Part shown: positions 10,988 to 25,200 of the stretch, in pieces
Numbering within the stretch: the stretch's first letter is position 1
Layout: each line of letters starts with the position of its first letter
Source of the DNA: Alentia gelatinosa
Lineage: Eukaryota; Annelida; Polychaeta; Phyllodocida; Polynoidae
Direction: 5' to 3'
NCBI GenBank assembly: GCA_950022655.1
Contig: OX465584.1
Span: 24,835,469 to 24,899,468, forward strand
DNA length: 64,000 nt
Translations under genes and position numbers: made by a program
The notes under the pieces: generated by a model
The model's input: only the letters and a program-made list of their open reading frames with translations
Told to the model about the DNA's origin: nothing
Database searches by the model: none

Positions 10988-11993
10988 CTGCAAATATAAA
11001 TTAAGATAGAATACATTATCAATGGAAGGTATCCTATGAGGATATGCTGGGAGTAGAGAATAGAGATGTGTGGTGGACGATCCAACACTATTCTAATTAT
11101 TACATGTGCATGCAGACATTTGTAGTGTATGTATGCTTTGATTTAGGTTTTATTAGCCATCGTATAGCTAAAGTCCCCACTAAAAATACATAGGGACTCA
11201 GTGAACCACTATCCATTGTAACCAGATCCCATAACCATTGTATACGGATTTTCAAATCTATCATATACGGCCTCAAAGCCATTGTATGTGGGAAAATAGT
11301 CGTCCCTTTGTGCTGAGCCTTTAATAAGGCAATTCCAAGGATTAATCTATTCGAAAAGATGAAAATAGATACAACAAACAATGGTTTTGAGGACAGGCGG
11401 CTCTGTACACTATATATATATCTGCTGGACATTTATACAATACAATCTAAGCCATCAAGCAAATATCATACAACTAGGAAAGAAACAGTTGTAAAGAAAG
11501 TAAATAGGTCTGTGACCTTTGGCCGGAAGCTCATGCGGTAGACGTTCTGTGTGAACATGGAGCTGGAGCTGAGGATGATGGAGTCCAGGGACGACATGAC
11601 TGCTGCAACCACTGCCGCCAGACCTGCGCAAAGCATACACCGCAACAGTTAGTTGTAATAAATCTGTTTTATGGTATCGTATGCGAGCAGCGACCAAGTA
11701 CAGTGCATTAAAGGGTCTACAGCTATCAGCAAAAACCAACAGCACGATTAAAGAGAGTGTTTACAGTGTATTATATGAGCGGGTCTGCAATGTTATATAT
11801 CAATAAGAACCAGCCACACTCAATAAGAGGATTTACAGTGCTTTAAATTAGCAAGAACCAGCCTCAATCAATGAGAGGATTTACATTATCACACACACCT
11901 ACACACCTACACCTACACATACACACCTACACATACACACATACACACAGACACAGACACACAGACACACAGACACACAGACACACACACACA

Positions 11994-12073
<80 letters not shown>

Positions 12074-15000
12074 AAGACGTGGGCATGAAGAAAGAAGATG
12101 AGGCAGTATTGGCGGAGTAATACATTTATATAACAGTGTAAACAAGTAAATAATACAGAACCGCCCAAAGGAGGTAATGAGAAGAAAAAAAAAAATTTCC
12201 GTGTTGTAGAAGTGACGGTTGGTAGTCAAGTGACGCGGTGGTGCCGCTGCCCTAGCCGCGATGCCAATCGCGCATGCGCCAGTCTTTACCTGGATAACTT
12301 CCTGTCCCAAGTTCCGAGTTATCCCGCCCAAAGACGTGGGCATGAAGAAAGAAGATGAGGCAGTATTGGCGGAGTAATACATTTATATAACAGTGTAAAC
12401 AAGTAAATAATACAGAACCGCCAAACCGCCAAACAACGAGTTAATAGAACATAGCCTCTGAAAAAAGTTTATCAGCATGAACTTTGTCATGAAGAGGCTT
12501 GGACAAGTAGAGGAGGACTGCGTCGGATGACCAGTCACCTCTCAGTCTGATGTGGTCCATCGGTACTCCATGGAGGGACATTGTGGTAGCACCGCCTCTC
12601 CTGAGTGAATGCGATGTATAAGGAGGTAGACCGAGGTTCTTTGATAAGTCCTTGAGTTTCCTCGAAAACCAAGGATAAGTCACTGGGGCTATCCTGGGGC
12701 CCAATTTATAAGACAAAAGGTGTTGGTCTGGTTGGACTGAACCAAGTATGGATAACAATAATGATAAATAAAAATGAACACAAAAACGGGTGTCTGATAA
12801 CTTTGAGAGTGGAATCTCCAGAAGTCTTTCTGAAAATTGTATAGTCTTGGTCCTGGACAAATTAATTAATACACCCCATGAATAAAGGGAAACATCTCCC
12901 CATAGAATGGCTGACCCATGGTCAAAAAGATTTGCCTTCCTGAGGAGACCCCTAAAACCGATAATGAGGGATAACCAGAACAATAAATCATATAAATTAG
13001 AAAAATCCAAGGACAGAAAAATGGTTTTTAAGTCCTGGACTGTCATTGGTGGGGCTTGGAGTGTGGTGTCACCCAAGGACCTACGGATGCCCCTTAAAGT
13101 AGAAACAATTTGAAAATTATCTTTGGAGACATGTGACAAATTATTAATCTTGTGGAGAAGCCACAAAGCTGACAAATAGTTCGGAATTGATGAGTAGGTA
13201 AAACTTTCGGCCATATATGACAAATACAAACAAACGGTATCCAGCGAGGCTGGTAGGGGGATTTGGTTATAGGTCTGGCAGAATTTAAAATAATGGTTCC
13301 ACTGAGACTGTCTGGTTTTTGCAGTGTTGGTCGACATCCATGACTGCTGGTAGTGTATGGTTTTTCTCCTCAGCTCTTCCAGGGCTGAAACAGCAAAAAC
13401 CCAAAATTGGAAAAAATTCTGCCAGTTTTGGTACCTTACCCGAGTAAAGTCTAGAGAGATAGTCAGGAATAACATTGTCATCACTTTTGATGTACTCTCC
13501 AATGATTTGAATATTAAAAATAAAACAAAGCCAAAAGAGCTCTCTAAGCCAACACATAGCCAACTTATTTCTGCTTCGACCAGTGTTGAGCATTGTCAAC
13601 ACCTGGGTGTTGTCACATTTGAAACGGACCTTGTGGTTCCTCCAGTATTCACCCCATCTGGAAACAGACACAACAACTGGCCAAAGCTCAAGTGTGTTGA
13701 TGTCCAATTCCTCAAAAAATTCGGAGGGGGGGGGTATACAATGATGGTCTGGAAGACCAAAGTTTGGGTCCAAACCATGATTGGCCCATGAGCCTGCAAA
13801 AAAATCATCGGCCCATGTACCACCGAAGCCCGATAGGGAAGAGTCGGTGGAAACCGGATTTCCATGGAAGGAAAATTCATCCAGAATTTTTGCCCTACCA
13901 TTAAAAATGGAGATAAATTTCTCCCACCAGGTGAGGTCATCCAACAACCAGTCTGGTATTGACGTATAATCGTCCCAGTTATCAAGGGAATTTGTCAGGT
14001 TGATCACTCGACGAGTGAAAGTACGACCTCCCCTCACCACCATAGAGGCGTGGGAGAGGAGGCCCGCCAACCTTTGAAGATTTCTTTTGGTACAAGATTT
14101 TAGAGATTTGTAACTTTCAATACAGTCTCTTATTTTTTGTACCTTGCCCTCGGGTAGTCTTAACTCCATGAGGACAGAATCAATGACAATGCCTAAGTAA
14201 GTGACACATGTGGAGGGGTAAATGATTTTTTCCAGTGATACTTGGAACCCCAGAAATTCCAAAAGGGAATTTAGGACATGAAGTCCATGTAGACATTCTG
14301 CTTCAGAGGAAGCCACAAGTATGAAATCGTCAATATATCCATATACTTTGTTGAAACCCCGACGATTCATAGAACGAACAATAAAATTTGTAAACTGAGT
14401 AAAAATAAAAGGTGAGCATTTGGCTCCAAAACAGAGACAGTTGTCAACTAAATAACATTCTGTTCCTTGAATGTCCCAGCGTAGACCCTGGAATTTTCGG
14501 TCTAAAGGATGGACATTAATAGATCTATAAGCAGATTTTATGTCTACCACACACATAAAGTCCCCTTCTTGAAGATTGTTAGTAACATCATCTAGGGAAA
14601 TATATGAAAAGGTGTCACAGGTGGTATCCATTGCATTGTTGATACTTAAACCTGCTGGTCTGCTACAGTCAGTGATAGGTCTAAGTTTGCCATTTGCTTT
14701 AGTAACTGCACCCAAGGAATGAATACAATGAGGTTTTTGATTTACACAACTTAATTTTCCTTCAACTAGTTCATTATTTACAATATTATCCATTTCAGCC
14801 CTGGCTTTTGGTTCCAAGATTGAAGAATAATTGTGACAATCATAACTATTTACAAAACAATCATCAACAATACGAACGCCTTTGCTGGCAGCAGAATAAA
14901 TATAGTTAGCGTTAGGATCTATGCCACTACAGTGACAATAGGCTTCCTTGTAGATGTTACAGGGGTTGAGTTGGGACGGAAAACCGCCCAAATCGTGACA

Positions 15001-16857
15001 GCAACGGGTTCCAACCGGACAAAAACTATTTACAGGGAAAGAACCATCAAAAACAAAGTTGTCATCTGTAAAATAGCCTTTTACATCATCTACATCGCGA
15101 GAAAAACAAGAAAAACCATCATCTTTTTCTGTCGAATCCGCGAACCGGAAGTACGGTCCGCCATTTTGGATTTCTGAAGCTGGTACCTGTGAGTAATCAA
15201 CATAGACCTCTTCCGCTGGTACATCGAAACTTGTTACCCATTCATCTAGATCTGTGTCAACATCGTACGCTGGGGACCAGCCGCTATGGCTGAAGCTAGT
15301 TACCGGATCAATATTGACACTGTTGTCAACCTCACATGGTGGTAACAAGCGAAATTCATGATAGTCTCCAACCAAACCGTCTAGGAGTGTGTCAAAGACA
15401 TCGCAACACATACAATCAAACAAAGCATCACAAATATCATCAATTTTGTCGGACATGAGTGTCTGTGGTTTATATTCAATACCAAAAGGGTTTGAGACAG
15501 AGTCCGGGAAAAAGTTGACGACAGGCGGTGTTCGGTTCGAGGCTAGACCACTACTTCCTCCTCCTCCACCATGGCCGCGGTCGGCGTGCGGAGAAGAAAT
15601 GTCCGAATCCTATCTCGTTGATTTTTGGCACTCAGACATCTTGTGAGCGCCACCACAGGTGCAGACATGTTTGAGAGGACATGTGGCTCCCTTCTGGCAT
15701 GTCTTTCCTTCGTGGAATGTCCAACAGAATCCGAGAGGACGATTGGGGCGATTGATGGACGACGTCGACTTTCTCTCCGACTTGTGATGCGTTGGAGGGA
15801 TAACACTGTCGATTCCCAGATGGCGTTGGACGTATTCGTGTACACCATAGCACACGCTCGACAGGCCTAAGGCTTCTGCTCGTTCACGTACAGAAATATC
15901 GTATTTCACGAGTGAGACAGAGGTGTGGATCTTACGTTTATCACATAAAAAACGTACGTGTTTGATATAGGCTTGCACCTGACTTTCCCCTTTTGCTAAC
16001 ATGGATTCTACGAGCAGTAGGTTAGCACTGATGACATCGTCAATCGTGCGATCCTTTACAGAATCAACTAAAAAATACGGATCCAGATCGAACTTGTCAA
16101 AACGCTTACGTTTTTGGTGACAGCAAGAAGACGTTGACGGCCCAGCATGTGCAGTAGCGGAGTCAGTAGCGGCGGTAGCGGGGACCGCACCGAAGCCTGG
16201 GATAGTAGCGGTTGCTGGAGTACCAATCGACGATTTCAGGAAAGACTGGAACCAACTTGGTGGATTTTCAGGCTCAGGACTTGTTGTAGGCGTCTTCACG
16301 ATTGCGGGATTGGAGATCGATGCGGCGCCGACTGTCATGGCGTCCATTCGCGCCATCAGGATGTCAAATTGCCGCTGTTGACGATCTAGCTGCTGTTGTT
16401 GTTTGACGTTAGATTGGATTACACTTTGGAGCAATTCCGGAGAAATTGGAGACCCAGTGAGACTCTCAGGAGACTTTTCAGCAAGTGATTGTACCTCTTC
16501 ACCGTCGCCACCGACATCGTCATCGTCTAACAGGTAAGTCTTGTTGTCGAATGCCATTTTTTCGATGTCGATTTTTTGTCTCACAGTGGCATCGTTGATT
16601 TCCAAATTTGTTGCTTTACACACTTCTAGCGCTTCTGCAAAGTACTTACAGAACTGTCCACCCCTTGGTGCATGAGATAAAGAGCATGCAGAGCATGCAA
16701 TCAGCTTTTTTCCCATGTTAAAAAATTTCCGTGTTGTAGAAGTGACGGTTGGTAGTCAAGTGACGCGGTGGTGCCGCTGCCCTAGCCGCGATGCCAATCG
16801 CGCATGCGCCAGTCTTTACCTGGATAACTTCCTGTCCCAAGTTCCGAGTTATCCCGC

Positions 16858-16901
<44 letters not shown>

Positions 16902-19125
16902 TCAGCAGGAACCAACCACACCAAAGGCGAGGGTTTACAGCAGCTTGTCCATTACCTGGTATAGCTTAATGACCAAAGATATGAGTTGATAGATAATGTT
17001 TGATTTCGTCATTTATTCATTTCACACTCTCCAATACATGCAAAGGAATTGGCACATTTAAACGAAGTCCTGTGAAAACCTTGGAAGTACTGTACCAAAC
17101 AAGTGTTCGACAAATCTTTTATATAATAGTAAAAAAATCAAATCTGCTATCGCTCTTCGGGTTTCTGTTTCTATTGTCCATATTCATGGAAAAAATTCAT
17201 TGTACATACAATAATTTAGTACTATAACACAATAACAAGACCTTGGACCAAACAGATGGGGCCACCTGGATCCCATCAGTCAGGTTGGGTAAGATCAATT
17301 GGACTAGATCAATTGGGTGAGACTACATGTAGTTGGGTCAGGTCAGGCCCCTTGGCCTGCGTCGGACCAGTTGGGTTGGACTGGTTGGGTTGTTTGGGCA
17401 GGACAGATTCGGTCAGACTGGTTGGGTCAGACAAATAAGGCCAGACTATTTGGGTTGGGTCAGTTGGGTCAGGCCAGTTAGGCCAGTCAGATTGGGGTGG
17501 ACAATTGGGTAGAATAAATGAACATTTTAATAGATGTATCATTTACTCATAAAATTCCGTGCTAACATTGAGTATTAGGGGTAGACATATTTCCATGACG
17601 GAGTTCTTAAAAACGGGCCTATGAGGCCGGTCAAAACTAAAATAAAACCTTTATCAAAATTCCATGTCAGAATATGAAATATGAAAACTGTGGGGTGGTA
17701 CATTGACATAAAATTAGCAAGCTGCAAAAGGCCATAATGTGGTGAGCTCACCCAATGGCACACCAAAGAGGTATACTTCGATAGGCTATAGCCATAGACA
17801 CAGAGACCACTGTTATCATAACATGGAAATATTGAATAGACCAACCTATTATGGCCACAGGAACTGGAGTGAGATACTGAAGAACTAGAGGCAGGATCTT
17901 GCTGACGTCTGTGGTGTTGAGAGGAGACACACCAAGGTCGGTAGCATTCCAGTCTAAAGGACAAACATAAACATTTTGTTAAGGATTCCTTATACATGCA
18001 TGTTTAGAAGCAAATGTTATTTTCTCATTCCTCAATGGAACCCGATGACAACCTCATTTTCCTAATTCAAATCAACTCATGATATGGCTTAAACATCTTT
18101 AAAAAACATATGATTTGTTTTGTTAAGTATATGACATTTAGAATCTTACTCCAATAGTTGTTTCTGTAAAATATGAGTAAGCATGGAAAACAAAAGCCAA
18201 AGCTTGAGACAATTGGTGCTATCACACATCTCACCACAGGCAAAATTGTTCTAAAGTACATTGTTGTTTTCGGTCTTTATATTACTTTACATGCACCCAA
18301 TACAAGATGTAATACATGTCTTGTCCCATGGAACAAGATGAATAAACAGATACAAAATATCTAGCTTGCTTATGGTCACTTTATGGGTCCAGAGTGGGTC
18401 ATTCCTCCCCGACATACTACAACACCCCCTACCTTTTCACCGACTTAAAGTGCTATAATCACACCGGCATACATATCTGACGTATCAGAAAAAATGCGGA
18501 CACAACATAAATACCATGTAAATTCAATGTTTACCCTTTAGATGTTGCTGCTCAAAATATGGCATGAGTTTTTGTTTGCAATGTAATCTCACTTGGATTA
18601 GCCTCATGAGATTACATAACAAACCCAAACGAATATATTATTTCCTGTGGTTATGGATCGAGTGCGGTTCAGATTTTATCTCACCCCTATCGGTGACCGA
18701 TTCCCATCGTGTGAATCGCACTTTAAGTTCGAGTTCCCAATGTTAAGTATGTTGGGATAAATGTAAGATACTCACCGGTGGACACGCCAATGGCGCCTAT
18801 CAGCACCGGCGGTACACCCAGAGCGAGGGCGGAAAAAGCTCCGACAATGGATGTAGCGCGCGCATACATCACTGTTCTGGCTGAGAGAACTCTCTGAAAG
18901 TAGGTCTGCCACGGGATAGAGCCACACACCTGTACGTGATGAAGGAGGCTGGGGTTAAGAGTGCATCGCCATACCACCTGTGCAGAAATATCTGGAGCGT
19001 AGAGATGAATCAGTGCTTTCAATCATTTGTCACTTGTGTGACCGCAAAGTACATTGTACCTGCTTTCTCGCCAAAATATACTTTTGCTTGCAAACTGGTG
19101 TGAGACTTATATGATCAAGGCAAAC

Positions 19126-19209
<84 letters not shown>

Positions 19210-22200
19210 CATTATATTGACTGGTCTCCTCGGAGTTGAATCTGGGCAATATCTGAAACAGTCTTTACTCTATCTATTATCCACCTTATCCTGACAAATG
19301 GCAGTATACGGATATCATTTAGGTACGCATTGTTTTTCCATAGGCACTACTTTTCCGTATACGCCGGTTTTTGCAGCCTGGAGCACACAACATATCTGTG
19401 TGCTCTGCATGGGTGTGGTGATACACACTCCTTTTGTGTTTTATATGGACACTTCGTATTAGGTGGATAATAAATGTTAAGCTGTAAACAGCTGATTATC
19501 TAGTATTTGGCAATTGTAAAAAAAACCAAAAACTGTTGGCTGTACATGAAAATCAGTCCTATAGGACTGATGTAGACATCGGCCTAAATAAACGGCTGAA
19601 ATCTTTTCAGTCTTGATTTTCCCCGGGAGTCGATTGAAGTTTAAAGTGCTATGCACCAAGCAAGTAAAGTAGAAAGAGGATTTCTAATTTGATTTACACA
19701 CGTTGGTGCAATCAGATAAAGATACATATCTTCAAGTATTAACAATTTACCAATCTTTACGTATCAATGTGGAGTGTCGTAAGTGCTAAGATATCTAAAA
19801 TAGTCCTGTTCTAGATTTCTTAACGAATTGTAGCCCAAGGATAGATAAGAAAAAAACTAGGGACATTGTAAAATTAACCAATTGTAGCATGCAATAGGCA
19901 CAATGGGAGCCCCTGGTACCACCGGCATAGTTTGCCATCTGAATACTATAACCAGAGTATTAGTGTGAATATATCCCATATATGGTATGGACCATACTTG
20001 ACAGTAAACAAATATATTCCATGAGGTAAGCCAACAAATCACCAAGAGAAATTGAGGGCTACATAATGAGGAAAATGAATAAACCACATACATGTTCTTG
20101 AATGTAACATTGGAACGATAATCAACGCCATGGGGATATGTTATACAACAGTCGCATCACTATCGGAGGTAAGCTAGAGCATGGAGTATTTGCAACAATT
20201 TTACAGATTCATTGAAGATCAATAGAATCATGGGGTTGATATATTCATTTCTGCAATACCTTTACAATAGTACAATAAAAAAAACAACAATTTATGCAAT
20301 ACTTTTACAATAATACAATCCATGCTAAGAAATGGGCATGTTTCTAAGACATCCCTGGAAATCAATAGAGGACTAATTTTGTTGCTAGGTAAAAACTAGA
20401 TTAACCCTTTAAGGACAAGTGCTTGCGGCGGAGCCACCCCCGTGAGGACGGTTCGTGGTGGCTGTGTATGCCTTTAGGGGACGGGCACATAGTTGCCAAA
20501 CTCATAATTGAGTTTGTAATCACATGATACAATAAGTAATCGTATATCTTTTGAATAAAATATTAAATATGATCTCAAACCTACACTCTGTGAAGATTCC
20601 ATGAACGTGGGTAGATTGATTTGTTGCAAGATTGTAAATTTGTAACTTTTTGAGAAATGATGCCTTGAGGCATCATGTGTCTTTAGTGGGGTGTTGAAAC
20701 CATGCATCATGCGTCAATAGCACAATGATGCCTCCAGGAATCATGTGTCTTGAAGGAAGGCGGTTGGAGTAGACGTAGCTCTTACTTAGAACCTTTTCTT
20801 TTTATTAGTAATTATATAAAATTGGTAGTCATGGGATAAAAACACTATATGACTCATGTGTGAACTGTGATAAAACCTCAACTCGCTATCACTCATTAAG
20901 TCTTTTTCCCATTGTCAACACTCGTGGAGTATTTATTGGAGCAATTTATTAGCGTTACACTCCTAGCTTTTTGCAGATAAACACAGCTGTGATTACCTGT
21001 ATTATGGCAAAGTCAATCCAGGGTGAAATGCTCCCTACTGGGATGGATCCAAGCCATTTGCTTGACGTCTTTCCAATGTCCTCAACAGCGGGGTGATTAA
21101 TGGCAAACGGAACAGCTAACACCTGAATTAGAAGGAATGAAACTGAAACCGTGACGGAAATAATCGACAGGTGCAAGCATCACTAAAGGTGGATAATTTT
21201 CATCGAAAAGATAATGGTCTTGAATGTTCCATTCAACACCAATCAAGAAAGAACAATAACGTTTTATTACAAATGACGTTATCACAAATCTTTACCATAT
21301 TGTATAACCTCCAGACCATCCTATTTTTAATCTAACATGAAATGAAATGAATTGGGAAACCCTTTATTATTGGGATTATAAGCTACTAATAGTACACGAG
21401 TTGCCGCTCATCGCAAGGCATTTAATACTCGACAGAGAAGCAATAAACTAGATTGGCCAAGGATTTACTGTTGGCAAGTTCAGATTTCCAAGTCCCTTTA
21501 CCTGTTAAGCACTCTCTTGGTTTTATTCTAAAAAAGAACGTTTTACCAAAGCTGTTCCAGTTACGACCTTTGTAGCCTTGCATGTCAAAAAATCTATTTA
21601 ACGAGGTCAGAGTCCCTTTACTCTCCACACTGCACAGACATGGTATGAATAGGATTGAACTTTGATATAGAAATAGATCTACCACAGCTGGGGTATATCT
21701 CTTGAAGCATACTACGTTATCTATTCAATATCTTTCGTGTGTAGCGAACGAAACTGAAGTGGTTTTCTAGTATGTCATTGCTGAAGGTAGGATTTAGACG
21801 TATGACACGTTTATGAGGCCTCCAAACTCACAATTGACAACGAAAGTGATGTGGACTTTGTAACCCACCTTTCTCAATCGTTATAACTTTGTTATTATCA
21901 GTAAGATCTCCCCATACCCTACATTTACCATTGGTGACAAATGCCTTGGTGTTGTAATATTCACCACCCTGACACATTACCGCCCCTTAGTGCTATTAAC
22001 AACAACAGTTCAATCCGCGGCTCCCTTGACCCACATGCTGTTCTGTCTGTCGCTCCGCCTGCAAATCTTTCTTACTGTATTGGCTTATGCTTGGAGAGCG
22101 TGTCATTTCGTACTCTTGAAGCCATGTTCCTATCTCACATTGAATGTATTTTGATTAAAATGACCATAAAGCTAGACTTTATCCTCAATTTTGTGAGCTA

Positions 22201-25200
22201 TGACTATTGCTTAGTAATCATCTCGGCTGTGAGAACATACACAGAACAGTCCATGGACTGACACAGATTGAAACGAATCAACCCATTAGTCGGAACAAAG
22301 TGTAGACAGAGGTGGCGGCCAATCTAGTCTTAAGTCCAATGCACATATACTGATTTCGGAACATCGATGTACCATTGTCGGAGACAAAGGAATGGTACTT
22401 TGTCTCAGGTGAGGCATCCTAAAATGGGATTCACACGGTGGGATCCATGTACCTCACAAAGTGTTTGTCTGAGACAAATCCTGTTGAGATTCGGTACTGG
22501 GACACAATCTCCTCGTGTGAATGATAGGGTTCCATTTTGCTGAGACAACTTTTTCCCCTTGCAATTGTCGGCGACAATCACCCCTAAAAAGGAACAGAAT
22601 CTCATGAGATTTTGACTTTAAACAGGTTTAAAATCTATAGGGGCATTTTGGTGAGACAAATGGACCTGCTGCGACCATGTACCTGCCCTAGCCAATAGGA
22701 GGCCAGCAAGCATAATTACATGTTTGTTACACCCTTCACATCAAGGGTAATTGAGTCCCAAGGTGAGTGGTCACTGTGACTATGTCTGAGATTATGTACC
22801 AGGTGTGTCCTCCCATGTGAATCAAATTCGCCATTTTTCCTTGAGACTGATAAAAGTACTTAGCCATGAGAATTTTTTACCAAACGAGAATTGTCTGAGA
22901 CTAGAGAAAAGGTGTGAAGTACACCAGTCTCAGGTACATGAGTCTCTTCGTGTGAATCCCACTTAAAGTGGGATTCACACCATGGGACAAATGGACCTGC
23001 ACCAGTCGGCGACTATTTCCAGCTGGGTACGAGGTTTCACAGATTGGGGTGTTCTACAGTCTCAAGGTAACATGGTGGATTGAATTCACATGGGAAGACT
23101 TAACAGGTACATAGTTTCACCCCTACACCCCTACACAAGGTACACAGGGTACACAGTCGTCTCAGGGGACTTCCCCATGTGAATAGGTGTTATTTTGGAC
23201 CAATGAGACTCACAGATTGGGAGAGAACGTGTGGAATACATTTGTCTCACCAAAATGCCCCTCTAAATTTTAAACCTGTTTAAAGTCAAAATCTCAAGAG
23301 ATTCTGTTCCTTGTTAGGGATGATTGTCGCTGACAATTGCAAGGGAAAAAGTTGTCTCAGCAAAAAGGAACCGTGTTATTCACACGAGGAGGGTTTCAGT
23401 ACCAAATCTCAACAGGTTTTGTCTCAACAAACACCCTGCGAAGTACATGAATCCCACCCTGTGAATCCCACTTGATGGAGTTGGCCCCAGTCGGTAGATG
23501 TGGGGCAGCCAGGCAAGGGTCAAAGTATTGTTCAAGAGACAAAATTACATCGATGTTCCAAAATCGGTAGATGTGCATTGGACTATTGGACTTGGGTACC
23601 CTTGGCCTGTTGAATAACCCTGTCGAATAGCAGCATGTGCTCCTATTCAGTGTCGATATCTTGTGGAGGCCATGCGAAAGGGAGGTGGAAAGGAAAGGCA
23701 TTATTATAATACATGTGAGCTGGTTGAGTACTATCTGCAGCTGCCTTGATACGACGTCTGTCACTCTCTAACACATATCTTGCACCCTATCAGTCTATAC
23801 AGTAGGAAAGATCTGCGGTGAGAGTTTGTTTAGCAGTCCCTTCCCACAATCCATTGTGTACTCTCAAAGACCACTTCCATGTTGGCACTTTCTTGTGCGT
23901 GTATTTCAAATAAAATAACCACTATACGTTGGTATCGTGAATATGAATAGATTATAGTAAGTTTCTTTCTGCTTCATGAATACAGTCATCGTATTCACTT
24001 ATTAGGCAAGGTAGCTATACTGCCAATATGTCAGATGCACTGTGGAATAGCACTATGGATTTTATAATTCTCAAAGTCAAATAGGCTGCCACCCTTTTCC
24101 CTTCAGCAAATCCCATTTGGTTTAGTATGGAACAATAACGCAGATATAGATCTTATTTCCTTGTTTCAAAGGAGACAAATGAGTCCTAGATGGACAGGAA
24201 GGCATAAATGACTGAACTCGTATTATTTTCACTTAAACTTGCCGCACAGACTGATCGCAGGACCCTCACGGAAAAGTACTCATCTATTGTATTTTGAAAG
24301 GTTGACATTTATTCATTTCGTATTGCTATTTATCTTAAACTAGTGTAAATTAGTTACGCGGGGATCTCGTGAAGGAGAGAGGCTTGATCTGCAAAGTTTC
24401 TGTCCTATCATATATTAGGACAGGGAACTAGGCTAGATCGAACCCTACCAACCCCTAAGTCCTAGCTAAGTGGAATCGGGGGTGGGCGGCCAATCTATTA
24501 AAATAAAAGCCAAACGACACAGAAAGTACATCTTCAATGCAGGACATGTTCACTTACCAATCCAAACACCATGAAGAAGAGCTGTAGGATGTCTGTGTAT
24601 GCAACAGCAACCATTTGACCAAATATGGTATAGGCCACGCCCACCAGGGTGGACACCACTATGCCCACTGTGACAGGAATCTGAAGAACCACGGACAAAC
24701 TTGTACCTGGTGAAAGGAATAAACGTTTACATATTAACAATATTGTATCAAGCTTTACGTAACTTCCTGAACAGTGGTATAATTAATAAGTAAGCCATGA
24801 GATTCCGTAGAATCATACTGTACTTGTTAAATTCCATATCAGTGTATATCAGTGTATACCGCTAGGGGACGGACACATTGTTGCCAGAAATAATAATTTG
24901 GTTATTTAGTCACGTAATATGATACGTCATCCTTCATATTTTATTTGCTTTGCTTGAAAATATTAAATGCGACGTTATATCCACATTCGTGGAGAACTCA
25001 TGTTCTTATGGAAAACAATTTCTTCGATATTGGATAAATGATGCCTCAAGGCATCACCCGTCATGAGCCGGTTGATGCTATAGTTAAAGGCATCATTTTT
25101 CTGGGCCGATTAATTCCTGAAAGCACCACTCATCCTTACGCGGTTAGGGATATACTATACCGATACTGGTCATAAACCATTTTATTTCTAAACTAGCGAC

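Larger units (their letters stand above)
12073..16860 (-). mobile_element. Full-length Ngaro-type tyrosine-recombinase retrotransposon
   Basis: A 4,788-bp element on the minus strand in CHT intron 7. Read 5' to 3', it has repeat A1 (16860-16720), a gag-like ORF, an RT/RNase H ORF, a tyrosine recombinase ORF, then B1 (12422-12330), A2 (12330-12190) and B2 (12165-12073). This A1-ORFs-B1-A2-B2 split direct repeat layout, and the absence of a methyltransferase domain, are the hallmarks of Ngaro/PAT rather than DIRS1, which has inverted repeats. A1 and A2 (141 bp) look identical, as do B1 and B2 (93 bp). All three ORFs are open and catalytic residues are present. No target duplication is seen, as expected for recombinase integration. 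I infer a very recent, possibly active insertion. Confidence 0.93.
22332..23584. mobile_element. Foldback/MITE with AAATCGGTAGATG arms, split by two later insertions
   Basis: Left arm AAGTCCAATGCACATATAC with ATTTCGGAACATCGATGTA mirrors the right arm (TACATCGATGTTCCAAAATC, then GGTAGATGTGCATTGGACT). It shares GTCGGTAGATGTGG and CAGGCAAGG with a second copy at 53540-53760. Two copies of another MITE family (22421-22967 and 22968-23472) sit inside it. Confidence 0.6.

Noticed and set aside
11455..11745. 96-codon minus-strand frame overlapping CHT exon 8
   Set aside because: It is a different frame; the splice-consistent frame gives the SLC5 helix.
11871..12382. Long frames of alternating Cys-Val or His-Thr residues
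   Set aside because: They are translations of the (CA)n microsatellite and the Ngaro repeats, not proteins.
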